Below the pieces are notes generated by a model that made no database searches, was not told the DNA's origin, and saw nothing but the letters and a program-made list of their open reading frames with translations. Made by a program: the position numbers and the translations under genes. DNA of 64,000 bases from an uncultured Prevotellaceae bacterium (GTDB lineage: Bacteria > Bacteroidota > Bacteroidia > Bacteroidales > Bacteroidaceae), in NCBI GenBank assembly GCA_902799905.1, contig CADCCB010000023.1, forward strand, positions 571-64,570. Reading direction: 5' to 3'. Of this stretch, positions 17,540 through 27,374 are shown in pieces. The first letter of the stretch is position 1; the number at the start of each line of letters is the position of its first letter.

Positions 17540-17557
17540 GTCGTTCTATAGGCAATT

Positions 17558-18994
17558 TTATTTCGCGCCTCCGCCCAGGGCGATGTAAAGGGCGATGATG
17601 CCCTGTGCACCGTTGTACAGATTAGCGGCCTCGTTGAGTTGGGCCCTGAGCAGATCCTCCTGGGCCGTGAGCACCTCAATGTAGTTGGCCTTGCCGTTGT
17701 CCATCAGTTCGTGTGTGCCAGTATAGGCATCGTAGAGCACCTCGACCTGACGGCGGTAGTAGCCATATTTCTCCTGCGCACTCTCACAGTCGGCCATGGC
17801 CTCGTTCACCTGGTTGCCAGCATCGATGACGGTCTGGACATACTTGCTCTGCAGGTCCTCATAGGTCAGTTTGTTGATCTTCAGATTGGCCGTCAGTTTG
17901 CCACGGGCAAAGATGGGCTGTGTCAACTGGCCTACGGCTGTCAGGAGCAGTTTGCCAGGATTGACAATCATCTCGCCAGCAGAGTTCGTCCAGCCGGCCG
18001 TTCCCGTCAGCGTGATGCTGGGGAAGAAAGCCGAGCGAGCAGCCTGCGTGTTATAGAAGGCCTCCTCCATGGCGTGGTTAGCCATGCGGATGTCGGGACG
18101 CTGTTCAAGCATTGTGGCAGGCACGCCAACTTTCAGTAACTGTGAATTGAACATATGCTGACCAACAATGTTCTCGGGCTTCTTGGTGAGATCCGAGGTA
18201 CCCCACTTCTGGCGCTGTATATGCTGCGGCGTGATAGCCAGCAGTTTGCAGATGGCATTCTCGGTGGCACGGATGCTGCGGCGTGTGTCGACAATCTGCG
18301 TCTTGACATTGATGTACGAAGCCTCCATTTGGTTGACGGCGGTAGCAAAAGCCTTACCGTTCTCGTAGAGCGACTTCTGCGTTTCGAGTGAAGCACTCCA
18401 CAGGCTGTCGGTCATGGTCAGGATATCCAACTGGCGATCAAGCAACTGCAACATATAGTACTGCTGGGCAACAATGCTGATCAGATTGGTGCGCACGGCT
18501 TCTTCGTACATCTGAGCCTGCAGGAGCACGGCCTTCGAAGCACGCTTCTTGTTGGTAATGGAAGCGAAGACGTCGACATCAATCGAGAGTTGTAACGGGA
18601 GGTTGTAGGTCTTGGACCAGGGGTTGTCATCGAACTTGGCGAGGGTGCCCTGCGGCGCCAGGTAAAGCGACGGCAGGTAGGCCATTTTAGCAGCCTTCAG
18701 CGCAGCCTGGCTCTTCTCCACGGCTATACGGGCAGAATTCAGGTCTGTATTGCTGGCCAGCGCCTGATCGATGAGTTGCTGCAACAGCGGGTCGGTGAAA
18801 AACTCACGCCAAGACATCTGGGCGATGGAAGTAGTGTCGGTACCCTGGGCATTAAACATGCGGGACTCGTCACTGGCGGTAGCACCATAGAGATTGGCTG
18901 GTTCCTCTACCTTCTTCTCATACTTACTGTATATGCCACAGCCCGTGAGCATCAGGCTCACGGCTGTAGCGGCGATTATATATTTACAATTCAT
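17558..18994 (-). CDS. RND efflux outer membrane lipoprotein (OprM/TolC-like)
   Basis: 478 residues. Lipoprotein signal with Cys19 (SLMLTGCGIYSKYE). Two outer membrane efflux protein repeats with long helices; motifs NTDLNSARIAVEKSQ, WEIDVD-like LSIDVDVF, and LEQRPDIRMANH near 300, which is typical of NodT/OprM-type channels. Forms the outer membrane exit duct of a tripartite pump with the two genes upstream. ATG 18994 is chosen over an earlier in-frame ATG because it begins the lipoprotein signal. 53 nt after the permease gene. Confidence 0.93.
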   Translation of the reverse strand: MNCKYIIAATAVSLMLTGCGIYSKYEKKVEEPANLYGATASDESRMFNAQGTDTTSIAQMSWREFFTDPLLQQLIDQALASNTDLNSARIAVEKSQAALKAAKMAYLPSLYLAPQGTLAKFDDNPWSKTYNLPLQLSIDVDVFASITNKKRASKAVLLQAQMYEEAVRTNLISIVAQQYYMLQLLDRQLDILTMTDSLWSASLETQKSLYENGKAFATAVNQMEASYINVKTQIVDTRRSIRATENAICKLLAITPQHIQRQKWGTSDLTKKPENIVGQHMFNSQLLKVGVPATMLEQRPDIRMANHAMEEAFYNTQAARSAFFPSITLTGTAGWTNSAGEMIVNPGKLLLTAVGQLTQPIFARGKLTANLKINKLTYEDLQSKYVQTVIDAGNQVNEAMADCESAQEKYGYYRRQVEVLYDAYTGTHELMDNGKANYIEVLTAQEDLLRAQLNEAANLYNGAQGIIALYIALGGGAK

Positions 18995-19047
18995 AATTCT
19001 ATTCACAGTTCTGTTTGTAATTGTTGGGTGGATGGTGCAAGGTGTCT

Positions 19048-22000
19048 TCACTCTTCACTCTTCACTTTCACTTCCTTCCCCTGGAATTTCTCATGAAGGT
19101 TCTGGAACACAATGAAGAAAGCGGGAACGACGAAGAGCAGGGCAATGGTGCCGACGCTCATACCGCCGATGACACCCAGGGCGAGGACACGGTTACCATT
19201 GGCACCGGCGCCACCCTCAATGACGAGCGGTACCATACCTATGATCATTGTAGCCACAGTCATCAGAATCGGGCGCAGACGTTCCTTACAAGCCTCGAAG
19301 GCTGCTTCGGGAATAGTCATGCCTTGAGCACGACGCTCGGTAGCAAACTCGGTAATCAGAATGGCTGTCTTAGCCAACAGACCAATCAGCATGATGACAC
19401 CCGTCTGCAGGTAGATGTTATTATCCATACCTGGTATTTGCTGGTAATAGCCCAAGTAAACAAACGCAAAGGCGCCCATCAGTCCAAAGGGAACGCTGAA
19501 CAGCACTGCCAATGGGGTGAACCACGAGTTATACAACGATGCCAGGATGAGGTAGATCAGGATGGCGCAGATGACGTAGATGAGTGATGTGGCATTAGAG
19601 CCTGAAGCCTCTTCCAACTCACGCGACATGCCGCTATATTCGAAAGTGGCAGTATTGGGCATCACTTCCCTGAACACCTCGTCGATAACCTTGTGAACGT
19701 CGCCCTCGGTATAGCCGCCACCAGGAGTTATATAGCAGGTGATGCTCTGGAACAGGTTGAAGTGCTCGATATTGGACGGGCCGACAATTGGCTTCAGAGA
19801 GACGAACTCTGAGATAGGAGCCATCTTGCCATCTTTCACCTTCACGAAGATATTATGCAGCGCCTGCGGGTCAAGACGAAACTCGGGTGACGAAGCAGCC
19901 ATGATGCGATAGACCTTACCAAACTGGTTGAAGTTGCCAATGTAAGCACCGCCACAGAAAGAACCCAGCGTATTGAGTACGTCTGCAGGCGACACACCGG
20001 CACGGTCGCACTGGGCGGCATCGACATCGACCTGATATTTCGGGAAACGCTCGGAATAGGTGGACATGGCAGAAGCAACCTCCGGACGCTCAGAAAGTTT
20101 GGCCAGGAATTGTTCGGTATGCTTTGCAAACTCCGACAGGTTACCATCGGTGGGGTCCTCAACGATCAAGGCTATGTCGTTACTTGTACCATAGCCTGGA
20201 ATTTGCGGCATCGGGAAGGGAGCCACCTGCAAATTCTTGATGTCTTGGCAGTCAAAGTAGAAACGATATCTGACGAGGTCCAGATAATGATTCATTCCAG
20301 GACGGTCATCCCAGTTCTTCAGACGTACCACCATCGTAGCATAGTTAGAACCGGCACCAGACAACATAGCGTAACCACAGACGACAGCGAAACTCTCCAG
20401 TTCGGGAATCTTTTTCACCTTTTCCTCAACGGCTTTCACCATCTCGCGGGTCTGCTTCAAAGTACTACCCTCCGGGGCATGTATCTCAACCAGGAACACG
20501 CCCTGGTCCTCCTGAGGCACAAGACCTGAAGGCAGGTTCTTCATGAAGAACACCAGCAGCACAGCAGCCAGCGCCAGGAGGCCCCATGCCGCGATGGGGT
20601 GTTTCATGAACTTCTGGACACTCTTGCTATACTTATTATATATAGCATTATAACTGATGCTATAAGCCTTCTTGGTATAATAGGTAATTCCCTTGCCTTC
20701 CTTCTTGCCTTCCGTGACGCGCATCATGATGGCACAAAGAGCCGGACACAGCGTCAGGGCTGATATACACGACAGGCCAACGGACGAGGCAATCGTCACG
20801 CCAAACTGGGTAAAGAATGTGCCCGATGTACCTGGCATGAACATCACGGGGATAAACACGGCCATAAATACCAACGTACACGAAACGACGGCTACCGACA
20901 CTTCGCTCATGGCCTGACGGGTGGCTTCGCGAGCATCGCTGATGCCATTCTCCATTTTTGCCATAACGGCCTCGACCACCACGATAGCATCATCGACCAC
21001 CGTACCGATGGCCAGCACCAAGGCGAATAGCGTCAGGATGTTGAGTGAGAAGCCTGCCAGCGAAACAATAGCAAACGTGCCCAACAGCGACACGACAATC
21101 GAAATAGAAGGAATAATGGTGGCCTTGAAATTCTGTAGGAAGAAGAACACCACGAGCACCACGAGGATGATGGCGATAACCAGTGTCTCCACCACATTGT
21201 GGATGGCGGCGAACAAGAAGTCATCGCTGGTCATCAGGGTCACGAACTCCAGTCCGGCAGGCATCGTCTTCTTCGACTCTTCAAACAGTTTGTTGATGCT
21301 GGCGTTCACCTCAGTGGCATTAGCACCTGGAGCCGCGAACACCATGCAGATGGCGCCAGGCCTGTCCTGGATGTTCGATGTGAAGTTGTAACTCATGGCG
21401 CCAATCTTCACCTCAGCCACATCACTCAGGTGCAGCATGCCGCCGCCGCTGGTGCGCAATACGATATCATTGAACTCCTCGATAGTCTTCAGCGTACCTT
21501 TGTACTGCATAGAGTACTGGTAGGAGTTATCCGACTGTTCACCCAAGGAACCCACACCAGCCACGAAACTCTGTCCGCCGATGGCGGCGAAGATGTCGTT
21601 AGGAGACAGTCCGTACTGTGCCATCACATCGGGTTTCAGCCAGATGCGCAGGGCATACGTGTTACCCAGGCTCAGTACGTTACCCACACCGGTGACACGC
21701 ATCAGTTTCGGCTTGATGTTGATGTCGATATAGTTCGACACGAAGTCTTCGTCGTACTTGCCGTCGGCACTCTTCACAGCGAAGATGCGCAAGATGTTGT
21801 TCTGGCGCTTCTCCACCTTCACACCCACCTTGTTCACGTCGGCAGGCAGCAGAGCCTGTGCACGGGTGACGCGGTTCTGCACGTTCACCGTTGCCATGTC
21901 GGGGTCGGCACCCTGCTTGAAATAGACGTTGATTTCCACCTCACCATTCGACGAGGCTTTTGAGGTCATATAGGTCATCTCATTCACGCCGTTGATGGCC

Positions 22001-22203
22001 TCCTCCAGCGGCTGGATAACCGACTTCATCACTGTGTTCTCGTCAGCACCAGTATAACTGGTTGTTACATTCACCGTAGGCGGTGCAATGTCGGGATATT
22101 GCTCTACTGGCAGCGTGCTCATTGAGATATAGCCCACCAGTGCTATCACTATCGAGATGGCACACGCCATCACGTATCTATTGATAAATATATTGTTCTT
22201 CAT
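19048..22203 (-). CDS. RND-family efflux permease (AcrB/HAE1 type)
   Basis: 1051 residues, normal for the family. Inner membrane proton-driven pump: 12 helices and two large periplasmic loops. Seen: INRYVMACAISIVIALVGYI at the start, PVEQYPDIAPP near 35, the central helix with VLAIGTVVDDAIVVVEAV (Asp pair of the proton relay), and GLLAKTAILITEFA in the second half. ATG 22203 is used; a TTG 15 nt earlier lies in an AATTGATAATTG repeat. Substrates (drugs, bile salts or detergents) cannot be told. Confidence 0.95.
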   Translation of the reverse strand: MKNNIFINRYVMACAISIVIALVGYISMSTLPVEQYPDIAPPTVNVTTSYTGADENTVMKSVIQPLEEAINGVNEMTYMTSKASSNGEVEINVYFKQGADPDMATVNVQNRVTRAQALLPADVNKVGVKVEKRQNNILRIFAVKSADGKYDEDFVSNYIDINIKPKLMRVTGVGNVLSLGNTYALRIWLKPDVMAQYGLSPNDIFAAIGGQSFVAGVGSLGEQSDNSYQYSMQYKGTLKTIEEFNDIVLRTSGGGMLHLSDVAEVKIGAMSYNFTSNIQDRPGAICMVFAAPGANATEVNASINKLFEESKKTMPAGLEFVTLMTSDDFLFAAIHNVVETLVIAIILVVLVVFFFLQNFKATIIPSISIVVSLLGTFAIVSLAGFSLNILTLFALVLAIGTVVDDAIVVVEAVMAKMENGISDAREATRQAMSEVSVAVVSCTLVFMAVFIPVMFMPGTSGTFFTQFGVTIASSVGLSCISALTLCPALCAIMMRVTEGKKEGKGITYYTKKAYSISYNAIYNKYSKSVQKFMKHPIAAWGLLALAAVLLVFFMKNLPSGLVPQEDQGVFLVEIHAPEGSTLKQTREMVKAVEEKVKKIPELESFAVVCGYAMLSGAGSNYATMVVRLKNWDDRPGMNHYLDLVRYRFYFDCQDIKNLQVAPFPMPQIPGYGTSNDIALIVEDPTDGNLSEFAKHTEQFLAKLSERPEVASAMSTYSERFPKYQVDVDAAQCDRAGVSPADVLNTLGSFCGGAYIGNFNQFGKVYRIMAASSPEFRLDPQALHNIFVKVKDGKMAPISEFVSLKPIVGPSNIEHFNLFQSITCYITPGGGYTEGDVHKVIDEVFREVMPNTATFEYSGMSRELEEASGSNATSLIYVICAILIYLILASLYNSWFTPLAVLFSVPFGLMGAFAFVYLGYYQQIPGMDNNIYLQTGVIMLIGLLAKTAILITEFATERRAQGMTIPEAAFEACKERLRPILMTVATMIIGMVPLVIEGGAGANGNRVLALGVIGGMSVGTIALLFVVPAFFIVFQNLHEKFQGKEVKVKSEE

Positions 22204-22237
22204 ATTATCAATTGTCAATTATCAATTATCAATTGAT

Positions 22238-23359
22238 TTACTCCGTTTCCTCTGGATAGAGAACTTTCATTCCTTCAATCACGTTGTTGGCACCAGTAGT
22301 CACTATCTTGTCGCCCTCATTCAGACCGCTAATCACGATGAAGTCCTTACCATTGCCTGTATCTTCTGTCTTCACATCAACAGCGGTAGCCGTGCTATCG
22401 GACTGAACCTTATAGACGAGTGACTTGTCTTGCAGACGCACCACAGCAAATTGTGGAATGACTATCACACCCTGCTCGGCGAAGTTCATCACCACAGTGC
22501 CCTGTATGCCAGAGTAGAGGTGACCGTCGGGGTTGGGGAACGACACCTTACAAGTCAGCGAGCCAGTAGCAGCGTTCACGACACCCGTCATGCTGACGAC
22601 GCGACCCTTGTGGGGATATTCTGTACCGTTCTTCATCACAAACGTGGCGGGGGGCAGATTGGCCATATACTTCTCTACATCGTCGGCATTCATGCCCTCC
22701 TTCACCATTGCCTCAACAATGGCTTCCGTTACCGAGATCTCTGCGTACATAGTCGTGTTGCCACTCAGCATGGTCAACTGTGTCATTGGCGACACCTGGT
22801 CACCAGTACGCACGGGAATCTCACCGATAACACCAGAGACATTGGCGGTGATGGTGCAGAAGCCCAAGTTCACCTTTGCACGGTTTACCGACGCACGGGC
22901 CTGGGCCACAGCGGCCTGAGCCTGCTTGTAGGAGTTCTCCGAGTTGTTCAGCATATAACTGCTCACGATTTTCTTCTCATACAGGTTCTTGTTCGATTCA
23001 TACTCCAGTTTAGCAGAGTTCTCCTGGGCCAAAGCAGCCTGCAAGTTGGCCTGTGCAGCCTCCAGATCCAACTGGGCATTGCGCGAATCGATAATGAAGA
23101 GCGTCTGACCCTGTTTCACCTGCTGACCCTCAGCAACACAGATTTTCATCAGTTGACCACTCACCTGTGGCGTTACCGTAACGTCGTTCTGACCTTTCAT
23201 CCTGGCACTGAACTTGTAAGGGAGTTCGATATTCGACTTCTCCACTGTCATTGTTTCAAACGACGACAATGTCTCCTTTGGCTCGTCCACTCCGCACGAT
23301 GCCAATCCTACTGCGGCACCGAGCATCCATGCCCACATTGATGCATTCTTTTTTCTCAT
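22238..23359 (-). CDS. RND efflux periplasmic adaptor lipoprotein (AcrA/MexA type)
   Basis: 373 residues. Lipoprotein signal with Cys22 (VGLASCGVDEP). Order of domains: first beta-barrel/lipoyl half (GQLMKICVAEGQQVKQGQ near 68), alpha-helical hairpin (about 95-165, Ala/Gln/Asn rich), second lipoyl half (ANVSGVIGEIPVRTGDQV near 177), then barrel and membrane-proximal domains ending GLNEGDKIVTTGANNVIEGM. Links the permease to the outer membrane channel. First gene of the operon; a canonical promoter lies 40 nt upstream. Confidence 0.94.
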   Translation of the reverse strand: MRKKNASMWAWMLGAAVGLASCGVDEPKETLSSFETMTVEKSNIELPYKFSARMKGQNDVTVTPQVSGQLMKICVAEGQQVKQGQTLFIIDSRNAQLDLEAAQANLQAALAQENSAKLEYESNKNLYEKKIVSSYMLNNSENSYKQAQAAVAQARASVNRAKVNLGFCTITANVSGVIGEIPVRTGDQVSPMTQLTMLSGNTTMYAEISVTEAIVEAMVKEGMNADDVEKYMANLPPATFVMKNGTEYPHKGRVVSMTGVVNAATGSLTCKVSFPNPDGHLYSGIQGTVVMNFAEQGVIVIPQFAVVRLQDKSLVYKVQSDSTATAVDVKTEDTGNGKDFIVISGLNEGDKIVTTGANNVIEGMKVLYPEETE

Positions 23360-23399
23360 GTTGATAGTATTATTTTGAATTATTATTTCGAATTGTCGG

Positions 23400-23431
23400 C
23401 AAAGTTACAAAGAAATGTGCAAAATAGCAAA
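23400..23431 (-). promoter_or_regulatory. Primary-sigma promoter of the RND efflux operon
   Basis: On the minus strand TTTG (23428-23431), 20 nt, then TAACTTTG (23400-23407), followed by CCG. Leader about 35 nt. Confidence 0.75.
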
Positions 23432-23446
23432 TAAAAAGGCGAAAAA

Positions 23447-23665
23447 TTACCTAATCACTTTCTTTCCGTTCTGGATGATAAGGCTTTTGGCTTTTTGCTG
23501 TTGGCTATTAGCCACCTTTCGCCCCTGGAGGTCGTAGACTGCCCCCTCTCCTTTGGAGAGGGTTGGGGTGAGGTCCTTGATCCCTGTCGTTTCCTTGAAG
23601 AACTGCCAGTTGTCGAACTGGAGGTTTGCGGATGGTTCTTGGACGAGCCAAGTAGTGAAGCCGAG
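23447..23665 (-). pseudogene. C-terminal remnant of a secreted protein with an in-frame dispersed repeat
   Basis: The minus strand reads TWLVQEPSANLQFDNWQF, then an in-frame insert LTPTLSKGEGA, then AVYDLQGRKV and a KKVIR tail before TAA at 23447-23449. GRKV...QNGKKVIR is a Prevotella-type C-terminal sorting tail. The frame closes upstream (TGA near 23672) with no start, so only about 73 residues of a larger secreted protein remain. The insert is encoded by a copy of a widespread bacterial repeat (CCCTCTCCTTTGGAGAGGG core). Next to the efflux operon promoter. Confidence 0.55.
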
Positions 23666-23777
23666 CGCGAGCGAAGCTCAAAGTACGAAAAAAATGATTA
23701 AGTAAGAAGAAAAAGATGATTTTTTGACTCGTAAACCTACAAAAGACTTTTCATTTTTGTAATTTTTTCCTAAAAAG

Positions 23778-23808
23778 TTGTGAAATAAAAGAAATTTATC
23801 TATCTTTG
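23778..23808 (+). promoter_or_regulatory. Primary-sigma promoter upstream of the DUF4384 gene
   Basis: TTG (23778-23780), 20 nt, TATCTTTG (23801-23808), then TAG. It is about 110 nt upstream of the ECF-type promoter, so the first gene of the block may have both a housekeeping and an inducible start. Confidence 0.6.
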
Positions 23809-23909
23809 TAGCCGACTCTCATAGTCTTGTGCTATGCTAATCCGTGGACGTGTTCCATAAAAGTGCATCAGCAAAGATTGTCTCACGCTCTATTTATGTC
23901 TTGTCGGAT

Positions 23910-23938
23910 GGGTTACTTTTATGTAATATAGGCTTAAA
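23910..23938 (+). promoter_or_regulatory. Candidate ECF-sigma promoter, copy 1
   Basis: GGGTTACTT at 23910-23918, 13 nt, GCTTAAA at 23932-23938; start codon 48 nt further. One of eight sites with identical spacing (others at 24883, 29285, 31210, 35863, 37786, 38688, 40028). Confidence 0.75.
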
Positions 23939-23986
23939 GAGATGTGATTTAAAAAGGACTACAAACCAAAACAGAATATCGAACCT

Positions 23987-24883
23987 ATGAATATGAGTTG
24001 TAAACATATAGCAGTTTTTATTGCATCTTTGTTATTTTTTCAGATAGTCTATGGTCAAAGTAAAAAGACCGTAGTTGGTGAATATCGTATGATGGTGCCT
24101 AGTTATATGAGCCGTGAAGAAGCACGACTGACTGCTATCGAACAGGCAAAGACGGAAGCGCTAGCAAAGGAATTCGGTACGATAGTCTCGCAGACTAATC
24201 TCATGTTAATGGAAGAGTCAAACCGACGTTCCAAAAACTCTTTCTATTCTATAGGTCAATGCGATGTAAAGGGTGTTTGGCTTAAAACAGAGGGAGAGCC
24301 AATTATCACTGAGCAAATTGTCGGTGATGAACACTGGATAGAAGCGAAGGTGAAAGGTGTTGCCCGCGAACTAAAGTCTGCTACAGTTGACATTGAGACT
24401 CACTTGCTGAGAAATGGTAAAGGTGACGAGTTCGAATCCGATGATTATAGAGATGGTGACCGATTCTATGTCTCTTTCCAATCGCCTAGGAATGGTTATT
24501 TGGCCATTTACCTGCTAGATACAAAGCGTGATGCATACCTTATAGTACCCAATAAGAATGAAGAGTTGTTCCCTGTGAAGCGTGGTGAACGCTATGTGTT
24601 TATTGATGACGAAAAAGAGCGACTCATCTTGACGACAGAAGAACCCATGGAAATCAATCAGGTGTATGTCATTTTTTCGCCCAATAAGTTCTATTCCGAG
24701 AATGTATCTGCCACGAGCGATGGTGTCGATTTAGGCAAATACCGCACAGACGAATTCAAGAACATTACCCGTCTAGCCTATATTCCTTGTAAAAAGTTCC
24801 AAAAATGGATAAACAACCTCAGAGTAAAGGACATGGAGATGCAGGTGACAACAAAACTTATTACGATAAAAGGACAAGAGTAG
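23987..24883 (+). CDS. Secreted DUF4384-domain protein
   Basis: 298 residues, signal peptide (ends QIVYGQ). N-terminal half (25-125) resembles the LPP20-like domain of the block's other proteins (EARLTAIEQAKTEALAKEFG). C-terminal half is DUF4384 (about 140-260: DYRDGDRFYVSFQSPRNG, LAIYLLD, LIVPNKNEELFPVKRGE). DUF4384 is often found with caspase-like peptidases and kinases in bacterial signalling or stress loci; its molecular role is unknown. Likely periplasmic or outer membrane associated. First gene of the block, with two candidate promoters. Confidence 0.82.
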   Translation: MNMSCKHIAVFIASLLFFQIVYGQSKKTVVGEYRMMVPSYMSREEARLTAIEQAKTEALAKEFGTIVSQTNLMLMEESNRRSKNSFYSIGQCDVKGVWLKTEGEPIITEQIVGDEHWIEAKVKGVARELKSATVDIETHLLRNGKGDEFESDDYRDGDRFYVSFQSPRNGYLAIYLLDTKRDAYLIVPNKNEELFPVKRGERYVFIDDEKERLILTTEEPMEINQVYVIFSPNKFYSENVSATSDGVDLGKYRTDEFKNITRLAYIPCKKFQKWINNLRVKDMEMQVTTKLITIKGQE

Positions 24884-24911
24884 GGTTACTTCTATTCGGA
24901 TATTGCTTTAA
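24883..24911 (+). promoter_or_regulatory. Candidate ECF-sigma promoter, copy 2
   Basis: GGGTTACTT at 24883-24891, 13 nt, GCTTTAA at 24905-24911. The -35 box touches the stop codon of the DUF4384 gene. It would drive the beta-barrel, caspase and first PEGA/FGE genes. Confidence 0.8.
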
Positions 24912-24989
24912 AGGACAAAAACAATGGGGGCAATTTTGATAAAATCCTTCTTAAAGATATAATAAACAATAACTTAAATTTTAAACATT

Positions 24990-25586
24990 ATGAAGAAATT
25001 ATTTTTTGTGCTACTAATGGCAGTTGTATTCAGTGGGAACGTGTTTGGACAGATTTGGGACTATTCCAAGCCAGATAAGGCTATCACTTTCGGTGTGAGG
25101 GCAGGTGTTAATATTTCTTCTATGGGTGGAGGTCAGGGAAGAATGTACGATGAATCGTTAATCGGTTTCCATGTTGGTCTAAAAACAGATTTTAATATTG
25201 TAAAGAGTTTTGCCATAGAAACTGGCCTTTATTATTCAGGGAAGGGTGCCTCTAAAGCCGAAAAAGGAGGGAATGAAGCATGGAGATGCCCATCAGTTCA
25301 ACTTCCGGTTCTTGCTAATTTCAAATTCCCAGTGTCTAACAGTGTGGAAATACAAGTTAAGGGAGGTGTGTTTTTAGGTTATGTACACGTAGAAAAACCA
25401 GAATCTTTATATGTTGACACCAAAGATAAGATGGATTTTGGATTAATTGTTGGTACTGGGGTAAAAATAAAGAAATTTTATGTTGGTGCTCAATTTGAAC
25501 CAGGAATGGTGGATCTTGTAAATTTTGAAAAAGGAAACCGATATGAAAGTAGAAATATTGCAATTTCTCTCGGGTATGATTTTTAA
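24990..25586 (+). CDS. Outer membrane beta-barrel protein
   Basis: 198 residues, signal peptide ending GNVFGQ. Alternating amphipathic strands (ITFGVRAGVNISSMG, FAIETGLYYSGKGA, FYVGAQFEPGMVDL) and a terminal aromatic residue (IAISLGYDF) mark an eight-stranded barrel of the OMP_b-brl_2 (porin-like) type. Sits in the outer membrane, role unknown. Noticeably AT-rich compared with the genes further downstream. 10 nt before the caspase gene, so co-transcribed. Confidence 0.85.
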   Translation: MKKLFFVLLMAVVFSGNVFGQIWDYSKPDKAITFGVRAGVNISSMGGGQGRMYDESLIGFHVGLKTDFNIVKSFAIETGLYYSGKGASKAEKGGNEAWRCPSVQLPVLANFKFPVSNSVEIQVKGGVFLGYVHVEKPESLYVDTKDKMDFGLIVGTGVKIKKFYVGAQFEPGMVDLVNFEKGNRYESRNIAISLGYDF

Positions 25587-25596
25587 TTAGGGTTCT

Positions 25597-27366
25597 ATGA
25601 AAAAGATATTTTTAATAACCGTCTTGCTGCTTGCCTGCATTGTAACAAATGCAGGCAAGCAGATAACCAAAGATGGGGTGCAGTATAATGTTTTAACTAG
25701 TACTACGGCTACGGCTTCTTTGACAGTTCAGGCTAAAGGTGATGTTGCCATTTTAGAAAGAATCAGAATAGGTAATGTTTATTACAATGTAACCCAAATC
25801 AATTCAGCCTATTTTAAATCAAATAGCCGCATAACATCTGTTGTCCTGCCGAATACTATTACTACTATTGGTGATCGGGCTTTTGCAGGGTGTACAAAAC
25901 TCCAAAAGATAGTATTTCCTATTGGAGCCTATACTATCGGGAAAGATGCTTTTACAGAATGTTACAATATAACCGATATTCAAGGAAATACTGTCCCTTA
26001 TAGTGCAGCGAAGAATAATTTAGATAAGTCAACAACATCCAATGAATTCAATGGGTCTATTCCTAAGTTTTATACCTATGCCAAAGACAAGTTGACGAGG
26101 CAGATGGAAGAGTGGCAGATGAAAAAAGCATATGAGACAGTAGAACAATATAAGGCTCGTGTCACGGAAGAGAAGCGACTCTTGCGTATGAAAGAATTCG
26201 AAAAGGAATTGCAAGAGGAATATGCTGCTTTATTTGCCCCCAAGACCATATCTACTATGGTGGGTGGTTATGATAGTGAGTATGAAGTTTTCACAATTCT
26301 TACTACTTTCGGAAATGTTTATGCGAAGGTACCTAAGGCTGATGCTCGCAGTTTTCGTCAAAACTATAATTCTGTTGTTGTAACACCTCATTTTGGAGTG
26401 CAGGGTGATACCTTGTCCATCCTCTCGTGCAATTTCCAATATAAAGGGAAGACCTATGCTAATGCAGAGAGTTATGAAGAAAATGGGAGCCTTGACTACC
26501 AGTTTGATTTGCCTCCACTTGACATAGAAGAGGCCATCGCAGCCGAGGAGAAGCAAAAGCCTGTACGCAAGACATTAGACCTCAGTATTGATAAGGAAAT
26601 CCCTCTGAACAAAACTGACAACGACAAGATGTTCGTACTGGTTATTGGCAACGAGAACTATAAACGCATAGCCGATGTTCCATATGCCAACAATGATGCG
26701 AAGGTCTTTGCAGAGTATTGCCAGAAGACATTGGGTGTCCCTAAAAAGAATATAGATATCTATAAGGATGCCAGCATCAACGATATGCGCCATGCAGTGC
26801 AGGTGTTGTCGAATCGTCTGAAAGCCTTCAATGGAGAAGCCAAGGCACTTGTGTATTATTCTGGTCACGGTTATCCCGATGAGGCTACCCGTATGCCTTA
26901 TCTGATGCCTATTGACGGCTTTGCTTCAGATGTCAGCAACACAGGCTATAGTCTGAACGACATGTATGATGAACTGGCAGAAGCACCATCGCAACTCACA
27001 CTACTCCTAATAGATGCCTGTTTCAGTGGAACTACGCGTCAGGGTGATATGGCAGTAAACGCCAAATCAATTGCTGTTGCAGCCCGTAGTATAGTGCCCA
27101 CAGGTAACATGATGGTATTTTCTGCTTCGCAGGATACAGAGACGGCATACGTTGACGAAGAGCATGGTCATGGACGCTTCACATATTATCTGTTGAAACA
27201 TTTACATAACACCAAGGGAGACACTACCCTTGGCGGACTAGTAGATTTCGTCACTGATCAGGTGGGCAAGGCCAGCGTAATCAACAATGACGGAAAGACT
27301 CAGACTCCTACGCCTAATCCGTCGTTTAGACTTGGAGAGAATTGGAAGTCTATGAAATTAAGATAA
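25597..27366 (+). CDS. Secreted caspase-like (peptidase C14) protein with BspA-type leucine-rich repeats
   Basis: 589 residues, signal peptide (to TNAGKQ). Region 60-130 holds LRR_5/BspA-type repeats (ITSVVLPNTITTIGDRAFAG). Region 170-210 is a charged helix. The C14 domain covers about 345-585: MFVLVIGNENYK start, catalytic His in YYSGHG (about residue 424) and catalytic Cys in LIDACFSG (about 474). Such metacaspase/orthocaspase-like enzymes cleave after basic or acidic residues. Export means it would act in the periplasm or outside. Second gene of its operon; the next gene starts 8 nt later. Confidence 0.9.
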   Translation: MKKIFLITVLLLACIVTNAGKQITKDGVQYNVLTSTTATASLTVQAKGDVAILERIRIGNVYYNVTQINSAYFKSNSRITSVVLPNTITTIGDRAFAGCTKLQKIVFPIGAYTIGKDAFTECYNITDIQGNTVPYSAAKNNLDKSTTSNEFNGSIPKFYTYAKDKLTRQMEEWQMKKAYETVEQYKARVTEEKRLLRMKEFEKELQEEYAALFAPKTISTMVGGYDSEYEVFTILTTFGNVYAKVPKADARSFRQNYNSVVVTPHFGVQGDTLSILSCNFQYKGKTYANAESYEENGSLDYQFDLPPLDIEEAIAAEEKQKPVRKTLDLSIDKEIPLNKTDNDKMFVLVIGNENYKRIADVPYANNDAKVFAEYCQKTLGVPKKNIDIYKDASINDMRHAVQVLSNRLKAFNGEAKALVYYSGHGYPDEATRMPYLMPIDGFASDVSNTGYSLNDMYDELAEAPSQLTLLLIDACFSGTTRQGDMAVNAKSIAVAARSIVPTGNMMVFSASQDTETAYVDEEHGHGRFTYYLLKHLHNTKGDTTLGGLVDFVTDQVGKASVINNDGKTQTPTPNPSFRLGENWKSMKLR

Positions 27367-27374
27367 TTCTTTAA

